From Begonia masoniana (lineage: Eukaryota; Streptophyta; Magnoliopsida; Cucurbitales; Begoniaceae): 64,000 nt of DNA. The DNA lies in contig CM039511.1 in the NCBI GenBank assembly GCA_022432975.1, forward strand, positions 22,036,557 to 22,100,556. The letters run 5' to 3'. The notes beneath the pieces were generated by a model. It ran no database searches. It was not told the origin of the DNA and saw only the letters and a program-made list of their open reading frames with translations. Positions within the stretch are counted from its first letter, which is position 1; the number at the start of each line of letters is the position of its first letter. Shown in pieces: positions 1-11,600 of this stretch. The position numbers were made by a program, and so were the translations under genes.

Positions 1-358
1 CCACCCCATCAGTTCGCCAAATCGAGGCATGAATGTACTCCTCCAACCAGCCTATTCCTCAACATGCTCAGAAAACACATTTGTAGTCACTTCTTCACCT
101 ACATCACAAAACTCATCTATTAGCCTAATGCTAAGTAAGTAAAGCAAATATGAAATGCAATGCAGAAAAATAAACTCCTAAACATGCAGTTTCTACTTTC
201 TTATCTCAGTTGCATATGCATTCGTTTCTGATCTGATCCCCTTGTGAAATTGGGAGTTGGATCACTCCTCCCAAAGTCATACATCCTCTCTCTCGATTAA
301 GGGGCGGATTAGTTTCCTTAACAACAGTTCAGATCCCCTTATGAAATTGGGAGTTGGA
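1..358 (-). mobile_element. Family-B LTR, left part (split by element A)
   Basis: Non-coding LTR sequence read on the minus strand. It holds the block found in all related LTRs here: the intron-acceptor motif CTACATCACAAAAC near 94-107, the TAGCCTAATGCTAAGTAAG block, and the start of the repeated block around GGGGCGGATTAG. It stops at TTGGA (354-358) and resumes at 9375 with the same five bases, so element A inserted into it. The LTR 3' end (minus sense) lies left of the window, so a solo LTR cannot be told from the 5' LTR of an element beyond the edge. The plus-strand copy at 62518 supports the family assignment. Confidence 0.8.
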
Positions 359-812
359 TGTAACGCCCCGAGTTATTTGAACCCGGTTCGTCACACCATG
401 CCCGTACATGACTAAAATTTCAATTATATATATTTTTTTTGAAAACTTGACATAAGCGGAATCTTTAAAACAATAATATTCGAAACTTGCAGCGGAAATC
501 GTTTAAGTAAGAATCAAGTTGAACAAGCCTAGTGTACAATGCTTAAACACTCAGTTAAAATTTTGTGGATAATCGGCAAAAGGAATAAAGGTTTAAATCG
601 CAAAACACTTCATGAGTTTCAAAAGTCAAACGCATCACCCGCTGAACAAAATCAACAAAAGGGACTGAGGCAGAAAATGGAAGACATCATCCGGTGGCAA
701 AATGACAAAATGCACTCTACAACTTCCGATGACGTCAGCCAGATGATTTCCTTCATCCGATCGACTTTGTTCTACATCCACCGGTGACTAAACGACAAAA
801 TACTCTCTACAC

Positions 813-1110
813 CTTCCGATGATGTCAGCACGCATCTGCCGATTAATTTACTGAGACATCATCCGATGGACTTAAACCTACATCTTCCGATGATGTCAGC
901 ACCCATCTGCCGATGAGTTTACTGAGACATCATCCGATAGACTTAAACCTACATCTTCCGATGACGTCAGCACGCATCTGCCGATGAGTTTACTGAGACA
1001 TCATCCGATGGACTTAAACCTACATCTTCCGATGACGTCAGCACGCATCTGCCGATGAGTTTACTGAGACATCATCTGATGGACTTAAACCTACACCTTC
1101 CGATAGGTGA
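813..1110 (-). repeat. 71-bp tandem repeats with TGACGTCA-type palindromes
   Basis: Units start near 813, 884, 955 and 1026, a 71-bp period. Each has CTTCCGATGAYGTCAGCAC, a CTGCCGATGA block and a CATCCGATGG block. Two units have the perfect palindrome TGACGTCA; others have TGATGTCA. A further TGACGTCA lies at about 729, outside the regular units. This is the core bound by plant bZIP factors of the TGA/C-box type (family knowledge). The array lies roughly 0.45-0.75 kb from the LTR 3' end in element sense. Confidence 0.85.
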
Positions 1111-1510
1111 CAGAACACCAACACAACATCTGCCGATAGAGGACATAACCACATTTCATCTACTCTTGGTATACACACACAGTCCTAACTACAGGAAAGA
1201 ATCTTACTCACTTCACTGAGACCATTACATTACTAAAAATCCAGTGAGCACCAATATTAATCCCGACAGAATACTATTAACTGGAAAATCTCAAAAAAAA
1301 GTATTCAGAACATTGAAATCACTACTGTTGAAATCTCTACTGTTATGAAAATTCAACATGCTCAAATTGAAACATTTACAACTAAACCTTCAGACCAATG
1401 ACACCAGTTAACCCGCCTCATCAGTTTACCAAGCCGAAACATGAATTTGCTCCTCCAACCAGCCTATTTCTCAGTGAACTCAGAGAATTCACCTGTAGTA
1501 TCCTCAACAC

Positions 1511-1995
1511 CTACATCACAAAACTCATCTATTAGCCTAATGCTAAGTAAGTAAAGCAGTAATGAAATGCATTGCTGAAACATAAATTCCTAAACATGCA
1601 ATTTCTACTTTCTCATCTCAGTTGCATACACGTACGTTCATAAACTGATTTATCCCTTGGTTCGCTTGGGAGTGGGATCAATTCTCCCAATGTCATACAT
1701 CCTCTACTCGATTAAGGGGCGGATGAATTCCCTTAATAGCTGATCTGATCCCATGGTTCCCTTGGGAGTGGGATCAATTCTCCCAATGTCATACATCCTC
1801 TACTCGATTAAGGGGCGGATTAGTTCCCTTAACAGTTTGTCTGTCACATTCAGTTCATACCTTACCATTCTTACATGGAAATTCATTTTTGTAGTCTTTC
1901 AAAAACATGATGCATGACATACAAAATCATTCACAAAATGCACAACCCTACTGTTTTGTGATGTAGGCCCGAAGGCACATGCATACTTTACTTAC
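1511..1995 (-). other. Predicted LTR leader intron (element A)
   Basis: In minus sense CCAG|GTAAGT (donor, intron starts 1995) is followed 485 nt later by GTTTTGTGATGTAG|GTG (acceptor, intron ends 1511), with a CTAAT branch-point-like block about 20 nt before the acceptor. The acceptor sequence CTACATCACAAAAC (plus strand 1511-1524) is the exact reverse complement of 1953-1966 near the donor. The same arrangement occurs in the other LTR families here. No transcript evidence is available. Confidence 0.5.
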
Positions 1996-2528
1996 CTGGA
2001 TTCCTGGAAATTGTTCGATTACAACTACTCGGGAAGCTCTGTACACCTAATGTCATAAGTAGAATACCGATTAGATTATCACTAACCTTAACCTTATATC
2101 GTTCAGAAACCTAAGGAGCTAGTTTGGAAACTCTGGTTACCGAACATTCTCAACACTAAACCCGAACTCAACACACTCGCGGCCTCATTAAAATACACGC
2201 ATTGTACTCTCTCTGCTATATAGCCACTAAAATCTCAAGATAACGAAAGGAAAACTTACCTAGTTTGAAGGAGGATCGGGCGAGGGAAAATCGCCTAGAG
2301 AGCTCGACTGCTTGAGCTGAAAATCCAAAGAGGAAAATGAGGGAACAGTGGCGGCTAAACCTCATTAAACTCTCCCTTAAATGCGTTATCCACAATAAAT
2401 TGCAATTTACCATTTTGTCCTTGCTCAATCACTTGATAACCTAATCACTAAATCACCCATATTTCAATTATAAAACATTCTCTATAAATGGAAAGAGGTA
2501 AATCGGTTAATGGAAACCAGGTGTTACA

Positions 2529-2545
2529 ATCTACCCTCCTTAAAA
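2529..2545 (-). other. Polypurine tract of element A
   Basis: In minus sense the purine-rich run AAGGAGGGTAGAT directly precedes the LTR start TGTAACACC. This is the position expected for the plus-strand primer of reverse transcription. An equivalent tract precedes the LTR of element D at 51114. Confidence 0.8.
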
Positions 2546-2563
2546 GAATTTTTTCCTCAAAAT

Positions 2564-5500
2564 TCAGTACCTGAATAGTTCTGGATATTGGTCCATCATG
2601 TCCTGCTGGCGTTCCCAAGTTGTCTCCTCAACGCTCTGGTTATGCCATAAGACCTTTACCAGTGGAACTTCTCTGTTGCGTAATACCTTTACTGCATACT
2701 CTAAGATCCTTACTGGTTTCTCCTCATAAGTAAGAGTAGGAAGGACTTCAATGTTCTGCTGTTCCATAATCTGCGAAGGATCTCTAACACATTTCTTTAG
2801 CACGGAAACATGAAACACATTATGAACTCCCTCCAAGGAGGCTGGTAACTGAAGTTGATATGCCGACTTCCCAATTCTCTTCACGATTTGGAAAGGTCCA
2901 ATATATCTGGGGTTCAACTTGCCTCTTTTCCCAAATCTCACAACTCCTTTGAAAGGTGACACCTTAAGGAAAACTTTATTACCAACATCAAATTCTAATT
3001 CCCTTCGTCTTTTGTCTGCATAGCTTTTCTGTCGGCTTTGAGCTGTTAAGATTCTTTGTCGGATAAGAGTAATCTTCTCCACTGTCTGCTGCACAATATC
3101 AGGACCAATCAATTGTGCTTCCCCAACTTCATCCCAATATAACGGAGATCTGCACTTTCGTCCATATAATGCCTCGTATGGTGCCATGCCTATTGTTGCT
3201 TGAAAACTGTTATTATAAGAGAATTCAATCAATGGTATATACTTACTCCAAGAACTTTGAAATTCCAGTACACATGCACGAAGCATATCCTCCAACGTTT
3301 GGATAGTTCTATCTGATTGTCCATCAGTTTGAGGATGAAAGGCTGTTCTAAAACTAAGCTGTGTTCCCATTGCCTTGTGCAAACTTTTCCAAAACTTAGA
3401 TGTAAATCTGGAGTCTCGGTCTGAAACTATGGTGCTTGGAACTCCATGCAGTCTAACAACCTCGTGCACATACAACTCAGCCAATTGATCCATCGAGTAT
3501 GTTATCTTCATTGGCAGAAAGTGAGCAGATTTGGTTAAACGATCAACTATTACCCAAATTGCATCGTGACCTTTTACTGTTCTAGGTAATCCTATAACAA
3601 AATCCATAGTTATTTGTTCCCATTTCCATTCAGGAACTGGTAAGGGTTGCAATGTTCCGGCAGGCCTCTGATGTTCAGCTTTGACTTACTGGCAGACCAG
3701 ACATGACTCCACATACTCCGCCACACTTCTCTTCATACCTGGCCACCAATAATGTTGCTTGAGATCTCTGTACATTTTCGTACCTCCAGAATGAACAGAA
3801 AGTCTGGAGGAATGAGCCTCAGATAGGATTTCCTTTCTAAGTTCGGTATCAGCCGGAACAAACCATCTATTTCGAAACTTGAGAATTACATCAGCTGAGC
3901 AGTTGAAATCCGCCTTGTCAGTAGAATCTATGCACAACTTAAACTTATTACACTCAGTGTCATTCATTTGAACTTCCTTTATTTTCTCCAAAATAGTTGG
4001 CCTCAAAGATATGGCCGAAAGCATGGCTGACACACTAGACACAGCTTCCAGGTTAAATCTTTGGAATTCTGTCTCTAATGCTATCGGTATGTCTAGAGTC
4101 AATGAAGAAACTAAAGGGGTCACTCTACTCAAAGCATCCGCCACTACATTCGCCTTGCCAGGGTGGTACTTAATCTCAAAATCATAGTCTTTGACAAACT
4201 CTAACCACCTACGTTGCCTCATATTCAGTTCTTTTTGCATGAAAATGTATTTCAGACTTTTATGATCCGAAAATATCTCACAGGTTTGTCCATACAGGTA
4301 GTGCCTCCAAATCTTTAATGCAAAGACCACAGCAGCTAGTTCTAAGTCATGTGTAGGATAGTTCTTCTCATGTGTTTTTAACTACCTAGAGGCATAAGCT
4401 ATAACCTTTCCACCTTGCATCAATACACCACCAAGTCCAACCTTGGAAGCATCACAATAAATGCTGAATTTACCATTTTCGACAGGAAGAGTTAAAATTG
4501 GGGCGTTTGTCAATTTCTGCTTCAAGGTCTGGAAACTGGATTCACATTTATCAGTCCAATTATACTTCACATTTTTCCTTGTTAACATAGTAAGGGGTGT
4601 GGCAATCTTTGAAAATCCCTCGATGAATTTTCTATAATACCCTGCTAATCCAAGGAAACTTCGGATATCAGTGGCATTCTTCGGTTGGGGCCATTCCTTA
4701 ATAGCTTGAACCTTGGCTGGGTCAACAGATATCCCATCTCCAGAGATCACATGACCAAGAAAGTGAACTCTGTCCAACCAAAACTCACACTTAGAAAATT
4801 TGACATAAAGTTGGTGTTGCCTCAGCAATCCTAACACCAAGCTTAGGTGTCCTGCATGCTCCTCCTTAGTTCTAGAATAGATTAAAATGTCATCTATGAA
4901 TACAATGACAAACTTGTCCAAATACTCGTGAAACACCCTATTCATGAGATCCATGAAAGCTGCTGGCGCATTTGTCAAACCAAAAGACATAACCAAAAAC
5001 TCATAATGTCCATACCTTGTGCGAAAGGCAGTCTTTGGGATATCTTCAGATTTAACCTTCAACTGGTAATAACCGGACCTGAGGTCAATTTTAGAGAAAA
5101 CTCTTGCACCTTTAAGCTGATCAAATAAATCATCAATCCTCGGCAGTGGATACTTGTTCTTAACAGTTAGCTTATTCAATTCTCTATAGTCTATGCACAT
5201 ACGCATTGATCCATCCTTCTTTTTGACAAAAAGGACAGGTGCACCCCATGGTGAAAAGCTAGGGCGTATGAACCCCTTCTCCAACAAATCCTCTAACTGT
5301 TTCTTCAACTCTTTAAGTTCTGTTGGTGCTAGTCTATATGGATTCTTAGATACTAGCTCAGCGCCGGGGTAAACATCTACCACAAATTCAATTTCCCTAT
5401 CCGGTGGCAAACCAGGAAGGTCATCTAGAAATACTTCTGAAAAATCTTGGACAACTAAAACATTTTTGGGGTTTGATTTTTCTACTGTTTGTGTATCTAA

Positions 5501-7048
5501 AACACTGGCCAAAAAGCATAAATACTCTCTGCAAGGGGAGGATCTATAACTAACAGAAGTCATTACGGTCATTTCCTTACTCTTCTTCAGGGCTTGGAAA
5601 GTATGGTTTAAACCACTAGGGGGTTGGAAACTAACAATTCCAGTTCTACAATCTATAGTGGCATAATGCTTAAACAACCAATCCATTCCTAGGATCACAT
5701 CAAATCCCATTATGTCCATAACAATAAGATCAGCAGGCAAATTCATGTTCCCTACCAACACCACACTATCAGGCATCATTTGACTGGAGTGCATGTGCTC
5801 ACCAGAAGGTAATGCTACGTTATACACATGCTCAGAAGGAGTAAACCGTACATCTAACTTATCAGCAAATGCAGAGGCTATAAAAGAATGAGTTGCACCC
5901 GAATCTATCAAAGTAAAAGCAGGTACAGAGTTAATCAATACAGTACCTGACACTACAGCAGGCTGGTCCTCATCACCTGACTCCATCATGGAGAATATTC
6001 TTGGCTTAATCCTGGCAGGGCCACCCTTCAAAGCCGGGCAGTCTCTGTTGACATGGCCAACCTTGTTACAATGGAAACACCGAACGACCCGGGGCTTTGG
6101 GCAATCCTTGTACAAGTGTCCAACCTCATCGCAGTTGAAGCACTTACCCGATCCAAATCTACACTCGCCCGAGTGATTCTTCGAACACTTTGGGCACTGA
6201 GGAAACATCTTGGTATCTGGTACCTTCTTTCCTATCCCTTGGCTGTGCTGGCCTTCATTGGGCCTCTTCACTCCTCTCTGCGGCGGTGGTTGAACAAACT
6301 TTCTTGGAGCCTCCTTTAGACCAGCACATTTCAATTCAGCTTCTTCCACCTCCAATGTTGTGGACACAACATCACTGAAGGGCAAACCTTTATAACCAGA
6401 AAACTTGACCCTTCTGTACATTTCTGGTTTCAGTCCATTCATGAATTGAAACACCTTATCTTCATTTCGGTGAATAAGGTGTCCAGCGAACCTGGACAGG
6501 GACTCAAATTGTCTAACGTACTCAGCCACAGACCCTGTCTGCTTCAAGTTCAAAAACTCTACCTTCTTTGCTGCCTGGACTGTGCTATTAAAATATTTCT
6601 CATAGAAGATGTCCTTAAACTGTGACCAAGTCATAGTCAGAATGTCAGTGGTGGTCTCAATTGTCTCCTACCAAAGCTGGGCGTCTCTAGCAAAATGAAA
6701 GGTTGCCAGGGTGACCTTGTCTCCTTCTCCGACGTTGGCACATCGGAGCATGCTTTCAATCTTCCTCAACCACTCTTCAACAACAATCGGGTTATATGAT
6801 TTTCCATCAAACGTGGGCGGCTGAAGCTTTCGGAATCGGTCTCCTAAATGCTCATTGCTAGAACCTGAGTTGGCACTCGCCTGAACCTCTCGGTTCAGTA
6901 ACACCCCCAACTGATCGGACTGCTGACGCACTAAGTCTGTTTGCTGACGTACCAAGTCTGTTAATTGTCTAATAACTCTAGGTTCTTCCTCACTCCTCAA
7001 GTTTGGCATTTCCCTCGGTATCCTAGGTCTTCCTGGACGTCTGGCCAT
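2564..7048 (-). pseudogene. gag-pol polyprotein of element A, broken by three stops
   Basis: Read 7048 to 2564. It begins MARRPGRPRIP. Gag has the domain [13 protein letters not shown] and zinc knuckles [14 protein letters not shown] and [14 protein letters not shown]. Protease shows [10 protein letters not shown]; reverse transcriptase shows [10 protein letters not shown] and [10 protein letters not shown]; RNase H shows [11 protein letters not shown]; integrase has an HHCC finger ([19 protein letters not shown]...CLVCQ) and a catalytic core from DFVIGLPRT; the tail has [13 protein letters not shown], typical of the chromovirus C-terminus. Three in-frame stops interrupt one frame: 6668-6670 (TAG where the related element C has Trp), 4382-4384 (TAG where F has Gln) and 3686-3688 (TAA where F has Gln). 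All fit single C-to-T or G-to-A changes. No frameshift was seen. Confidence 0.93.
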
Positions 7049-7188
7049 TAGCTCACTTCCTGTACAAGGTTAACTATGTTCATAAATATCTAATTACTGA
7101 GGCTAACATAAACACTTACAGTTGTTGGAGTACTTCCATGCTACGATTGGTACTGATGAGTAATCTTTTGAACGGTTTAACTGAATGT

Positions 7189-7199
7189 CTCTGATACCA
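7189..7199 (-). other. Primer-binding site of element A (initiator tRNA-Met)
   Basis: Minus-strand TGGTATCAGAG, complementary to the 3' end of plant initiator tRNA-Met, three bases from the 5' LTR boundary at 7203. It fixes the element's orientation and the LTR edge. Confidence 0.88.
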
Positions 7200-7202
7200 C
7201 AC

Positions 7203-9374
7203 TGTAACGCCCCGAGTTATTTGAACCCGGTTCGTCACACCATGCCCGTACATGACTAAAATTTCAATTATATATTTTTTTTTTGAAAACTTGACATAAG
7301 CGGAATCTTTAAAACAATAATATTCGAAACTTGCAGCGGAAATCGTTTAAGTAAGAATCAAGTTGAACAAGCCTAGTGTACAATGCTTAAACACTCAGTT
7401 AAAATTTTGGGGATAATCGGCAAAAGCAATAAAGGTTTAAATCGCAAAACACTTCATGAGTTTCAAAAGTCAAACGCATCGCCCGCTGAACAAAGTCAAC
7501 AAAAGGGACTGAGGCAGAAAATGGAAGACATCATCCGGTGGCAAAACGACAAAATCCACTCTACATCTTCCGATGACGTCAGCCAGATGATTTCCTTCAT
7601 TCGATCGACTTTGTTCTACATCCACCGGTGACTAAACGACAAAATACTCTCTACACCTTCCGATGACATCATCACGCATCTGCCGATGAATTTACTAAGA
7701 CATCATCCGATGGACTTAAACCTACATCTTCCGATGACGTCAGCACGCATCTGCCGATGAGTTTACTGAGACATCATCCGATAGACTTAAACCTACATCT
7801 TCCGACGACGTCAGCACGCATCTGCCGATGAGTTTACTGAGACATCATCCGATGAACTTAAACCTACATCTTCCGATGACGTAAGCACGCATCTGCCGAT
7901 GAGTTTACTGAGACATCATCCGATAGACTTAAACCTACACCTTCCGATAGGTGACAGAACACCAACACAACATCTGCCGATAGAGGACAGTACCACATTT
8001 CATCTACTCTTGGTATACACGCACAATCCTAACTACAGGAAAGAATCTTACTCACTTCACTGAGACCATTACATTACTAAAAATCCAGTGAGCACCAATA
8101 TTAATCCCGACAGAATACTATTAACTGGAAAATCTCAAAAAAAAAATATTCAGAACATTGAAATCACTACTGTTGAAATCTCTACTGTTATGAAAATTCA
8201 ACATGCTCAAATTGAAACATTTACAACTAAACCTTCAGACCAATGACACCAGTTAACCCGCCTCATCAGTTTACCAAGCCGAAACATGAATGTGCTCCTC
8301 CAACCAGCCTATTCCTCAGTGAACTCAGAGAATTCACCTGTAGTATCCTCAACACCTACATCACAAAACTCATCTATTAGCCTAATGCTAAGTAAGTAAA
8401 GCAGTAATGAAATGCATTGCTGAAACATAAATTTCTAAACATGCAATTTCTACTTTCTCATCTCAGTTGCATACACGTACGTTCATAAACTGATCTTATC
8501 CCTTGGTTCGCTTGGGAGTGGGATCAATTCTCCCAATGTCATACATCCTCTACTCGATTAAGGGGCGGATGAATTCCCTTAATAGCTGATCTGATCCCAT
8601 GGTTCCCTTGGGAGTGGGATCAATTCTCCCAATGTCATACATCCTCTACTCGATTAAGGGGCAGATTAGTTCCCTTAACAGTTTGTCTGTCACATTCAGT
8701 TCATACCTTACCATTCTTATATGGAAATTCATTTTCGTAGTCTTTCAAAAACATGATGCATGACATACAAAATCATTCACAAAATGCACAACCCTACTGT
8801 TTTGTGATGTAGGCCCGAAGGCACATGCATACTTTACTTACTTGGATTCCTAGAAATTGTTCGATTACCACTACTCGGGAAGCTCTGTACACCTAATGTC
8901 ATAAGCAGAATACCAATTAGATCATCACTAGCCTTAACCTTATATCGTTCTGAAACCTAAGGAGCTAGTTTGGAAACTCTGGTTACCGAACATTCTCAAC
9001 ACTAAACCCAAACTCAACACACTCGCGGCCTCATTAAAATACATGCATTGTACTCTCTCTGTTATATAGCCACTAAAATCTCAAGATAACGAAAGGAAAA
9101 CTTACGTAGTTTGAAGGAGGATCGGGCGAGGGAAAATCGCCTAGAGAGCTCGACTGCTTGAGCTGAAAACCCAAAGAGGAAAATGAGGGAACAGTGGCAG
9201 CTAAACCTCATTAAACCCTCCCTTAAATGCGTTATCCACAATAAATTGCAATTTACCATTTTGTCCTTGCTCAATCACTTGATAACCTAATCACTAAATC
9301 ACCCATATTTCAATTATAAAACATTCTCTATAAATGGAAAGAGGTAAATTGGTTAATGGAAACCGGGTGTTACA
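7203..9374 (-). repeat. LTR of element A (5' LTR in element sense)
   Basis: 2172 bp partner of 359-2528 with the same internal order: repeat array at about 7568-7960, the repeated GGGGCGGATTAG block at 8540-8690, the GTTTTGTGATGTAGG block near 8799 and the CT-rich first-exon region near 9080-9200. It ends GGTGTTACA at 9374, followed by the TTGGA duplication. Confidence 0.93.
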
Positions 9375-10136
9375 TTGGATCACTCCTCCCAAAGTATAAA
9401 TCCCTTTATAAGTTAAGGGGTGGATTAGTTCTTTTAATAGCTTATATGTTACAGTCTGTTCATTCCTTACCATGCCATATCATGTAAATTCATTTTCGCA
9501 TACTTTCAAAATATTATACATGACATACAAACTTATTCAAGCAAACATAACCCTACTGTTTTGTGATGTAGGCCCGAAGGCACAAGCATACTTCACTTAC
9601 CTGGTCTCCTGGAAATCGCTCGGCTATAAGCTACTTTAGAAGCTCGCTCACCTAAAGTAATAACAGTACATTAATCAAACCTTCACTAATCTTCAGCAAG
9701 AGTCAATCAGAAGTTTGAGGAAACCAGTTTGAAACCCTGCTACCCGTGCATTCCCATTTATCACCAAAACCCGAACCTACTCTTAATCACAATATCCTCG
9801 AAATTTCTCACATTGTACTCCCTCAGTTACTTAACTGCTAAAATACGAGAAAACGAGGAAACTTACCTAGGTTAAAAGAGAATCGAGCAAGAGAATTACC
9901 AAAAGGGTTCTGCTGGAGAGCTGAAGGCCGAAAGAGGAATGATAAACAGAATAGTGGCGGCTACAATGCATTAAACCCAAACCTCTCTCCTTAAATACGT
10001 TATCCACTTTTAAATTTCCAATTACCCTTAAACCCTTGTCTAGTCATCCATTAACCCTACTTTTATTATTGTCATTTAAAGTGTACCATTAATTTAAAAA
10101 GAATTGAGAACTGGTTCGATAGAACCCGGTGTTACA
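9375..10136 (-). mobile_element. Family-B LTR, right part
   Basis: Continuation of 1-358 after element A. In minus sense it starts TGTAACACCGGGTTCTATCG (end 10136) and matches the plus-strand LTR at 62518. It holds the TATA-like TATTTAAGG, the first-exon sequence with GTAGCCGCCACTATT, the mini-exon region and the donor CCAG|GTAAGT near 9600. Inserting this LTR cut the Mutator-like transposase at 10137. Confidence 0.85.
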
Positions 10137-10755
10137 TGATAGGGCGTCCATGCTGTAGCAAACCTGTCTTGCAAGCAGCCATGCATATATACACTCTTTA
10201 ACATACTATTAAAGTACTTCCTGTATCGTAAGTATGTACTGCTAATGTGCTGCCCGAATTTGATCTATATATTTCTGATGCGTACGACCTGACTAGCTTG
10301 GACTCTTCATCACTATTGCCTTCGTTAAGTGTTCGAGCTATGCTTCTTGCTCTTTTGGCAATACCATGCATAATGTTGACAGTGAAATCCTTTGTGACTG
10401 TCTCGATGATGGAAGAGATAGCCCATATAGCTGTCAGTCACTTCTTGTCACTTTGGACAAATGTGATGTCGAAACTCTCTTTCAAAGAATATTCTTCTAT
10501 TTTCTCTTTAATTTGCTTTATATAACTATATGTTTTCCCCAAACAAAAATCCATTGGATTTTCTTCACATACTAGTAAGATTTCCACCTCATCAACTTCC
10601 GATCCGACCGGTGTTCGCAGCTCCTCGTCTAGAGTTACAGGTGTCAAATACGCCTCTATTTCTTCATTATTGGTATGGGAATACCAATCCATATCGACAT
10701 TAAAATCTGTTGGCTCATTTAAATCGATAAATCTTCTTGGATCCATTGTCTTCAA
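10137..10755 (-). pseudogene. Mutator-like (MULE) transposase fragment
   Basis: Minus-strand reading from MKTMDPRRFIDLNEP has an acidic N-terminal region and then IKEKIEEYSLKESFDITFVQSDKK, like the MULE N-terminal domain, followed by a stop. A downstream stretch reads IAKRARSIA...LVRSYASEIYRSNSGSTL, a second stop, then RVYICMAACKTGLLQHGRPI. These match the order and wording of the segment before the DDE core of plant MURA-like proteins (tyrosine-rich AxEL-RSNPGST, then ACKxGFxxGCRPI). The zinc-binding middle looks deleted, and the catalytic core is missing because the B LTR begins directly after RPI. No terminal inverted repeats were identified. It is a dead remnant. Confidence 0.72.
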
Positions 10756-11600
10756 AGGAAAATGAAGAATAAATAATAATTCAGAAATAATAAATTAGTA
10801 AATAGTAACAAAATAATTATGGGTGAAATACACATATCAATAATTAATATAAAAAAATATCTCTAAAAGAATTTGAAAATATTAATAAATAATTCAAAAA
10901 TAATAAAATAGTAAATAGTAGCAAAATAATATTTAATGGAATACACATCAATATTCATGGATAATATCTTTTATTTGCGTACACCACCTATTCAGAGTAT
11001 ACTCCCTAAAGAAATCACTCAAGGTAATAGGAGTGTTGGAGAGGGAAGTGGTGGAGGTGAGAAACAAGAGGTGGAGGGGGCATGCCTAAATAGGCACTAC
11101 AACGGTCGACCGTATTCATATAACGGTCAACTGTTCTGGCCCTCTTCAGTAAATATTCACCCACAGTATACTCTGTGACCCGAATATTTCAGAGACTTCA
11201 CATGATAGGCAGTTTACCACCTCAAAGCAGGCGGGTAACCGCATTACGCGAGGACCGTGTGAGGGTCTGCACCCCCTGCATTGTTCTAAATGTGGTTAAC
11301 CATCTCAAATGAGGCGATTAACCGCATAACGCGGGGGGTCAATCGGTTAACCGCATAACCCACGCATTATGCAGTTAACCATGTGACATGCCTCGGGTTA
11401 CATTCAAAAGGAAAATTGGCAAAGTCCCAAATTTTATATCTTCTCTCTACTTATTACGTGTTTTTCTCTTGTAGGTATAATTCTTGGAAGGAATGCAAAT
11501 GGAGCACTTGGAGGAAGTTACCAACTAGCCCGATGGGAATTTGTCTTCCCGAGCCCCTATCTTTGTAATTTTTTTATTTTTGAACTTATTTGGCATACAT
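10756..11600. other. Non-genic stretch with GTTAACCGCATAACGCG repeats
   Basis: 10756-10960 is AT-rich with a repeated AATAATAAA/TAGTAAATAGTA segment. 11090-11400 is richer in palindromes: ACGGTCGACCGT, ATAACGGTCAAC, and three or more versions of GGTTAACCGCATAACGCG or its complement (about 11232, 11320, 11345, 11372). The short open frames are not convincing genes. The GTTAACCGC block may be a decayed LTR array like those described below, but no LTR boundary is certain. Confidence 0.4.

Larger units (their letters stand above)
359..2528 (-). repeat. LTR of element A (3' LTR in element sense)
   Basis: 2170 bp, TGTAACGCC...GTGTTACA in plus orientation. In minus sense it begins TGTAACACC, contains a TATA-like stretch and CT-rich first exon near 2230-2360, a predicted intron (1995 down to 1511), and an array of about 71-bp repeats (813-1100). 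It differs from its partner at 7203 by scattered substitutions. The short ORF-like stretches at 539-787 and 2216-2428 occur in both LTRs and look non-coding. Confidence 0.93.
359..9374 (-). mobile_element. Complete Ty3/gypsy (chromovirus-like) LTR retrotransposon A
   Basis: Two near-identical LTRs (359-2528 and 7203-9374), each TG...CA when read on either strand, flank a minus-strand gag-pol region. The flanks carry a perfect 5-bp target duplication TTGGA (354-358, 9375-9379). The primer-binding site complementary to initiator tRNA-Met is next to the right LTR, and a polypurine tract borders the left LTR. Total 9016 bp. It sits inside a family-B LTR. The gag-pol frame has three premature stops, so the copy is probably not autonomous even though its LTRs have diverged little. 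Confidence 0.95.

Noticed and set aside
10247..10575. Plus-strand frames of 92 and 69 codons
   Set aside because: Antisense to the MULE transposase fragment, whose protein motifs are on the minus strand.
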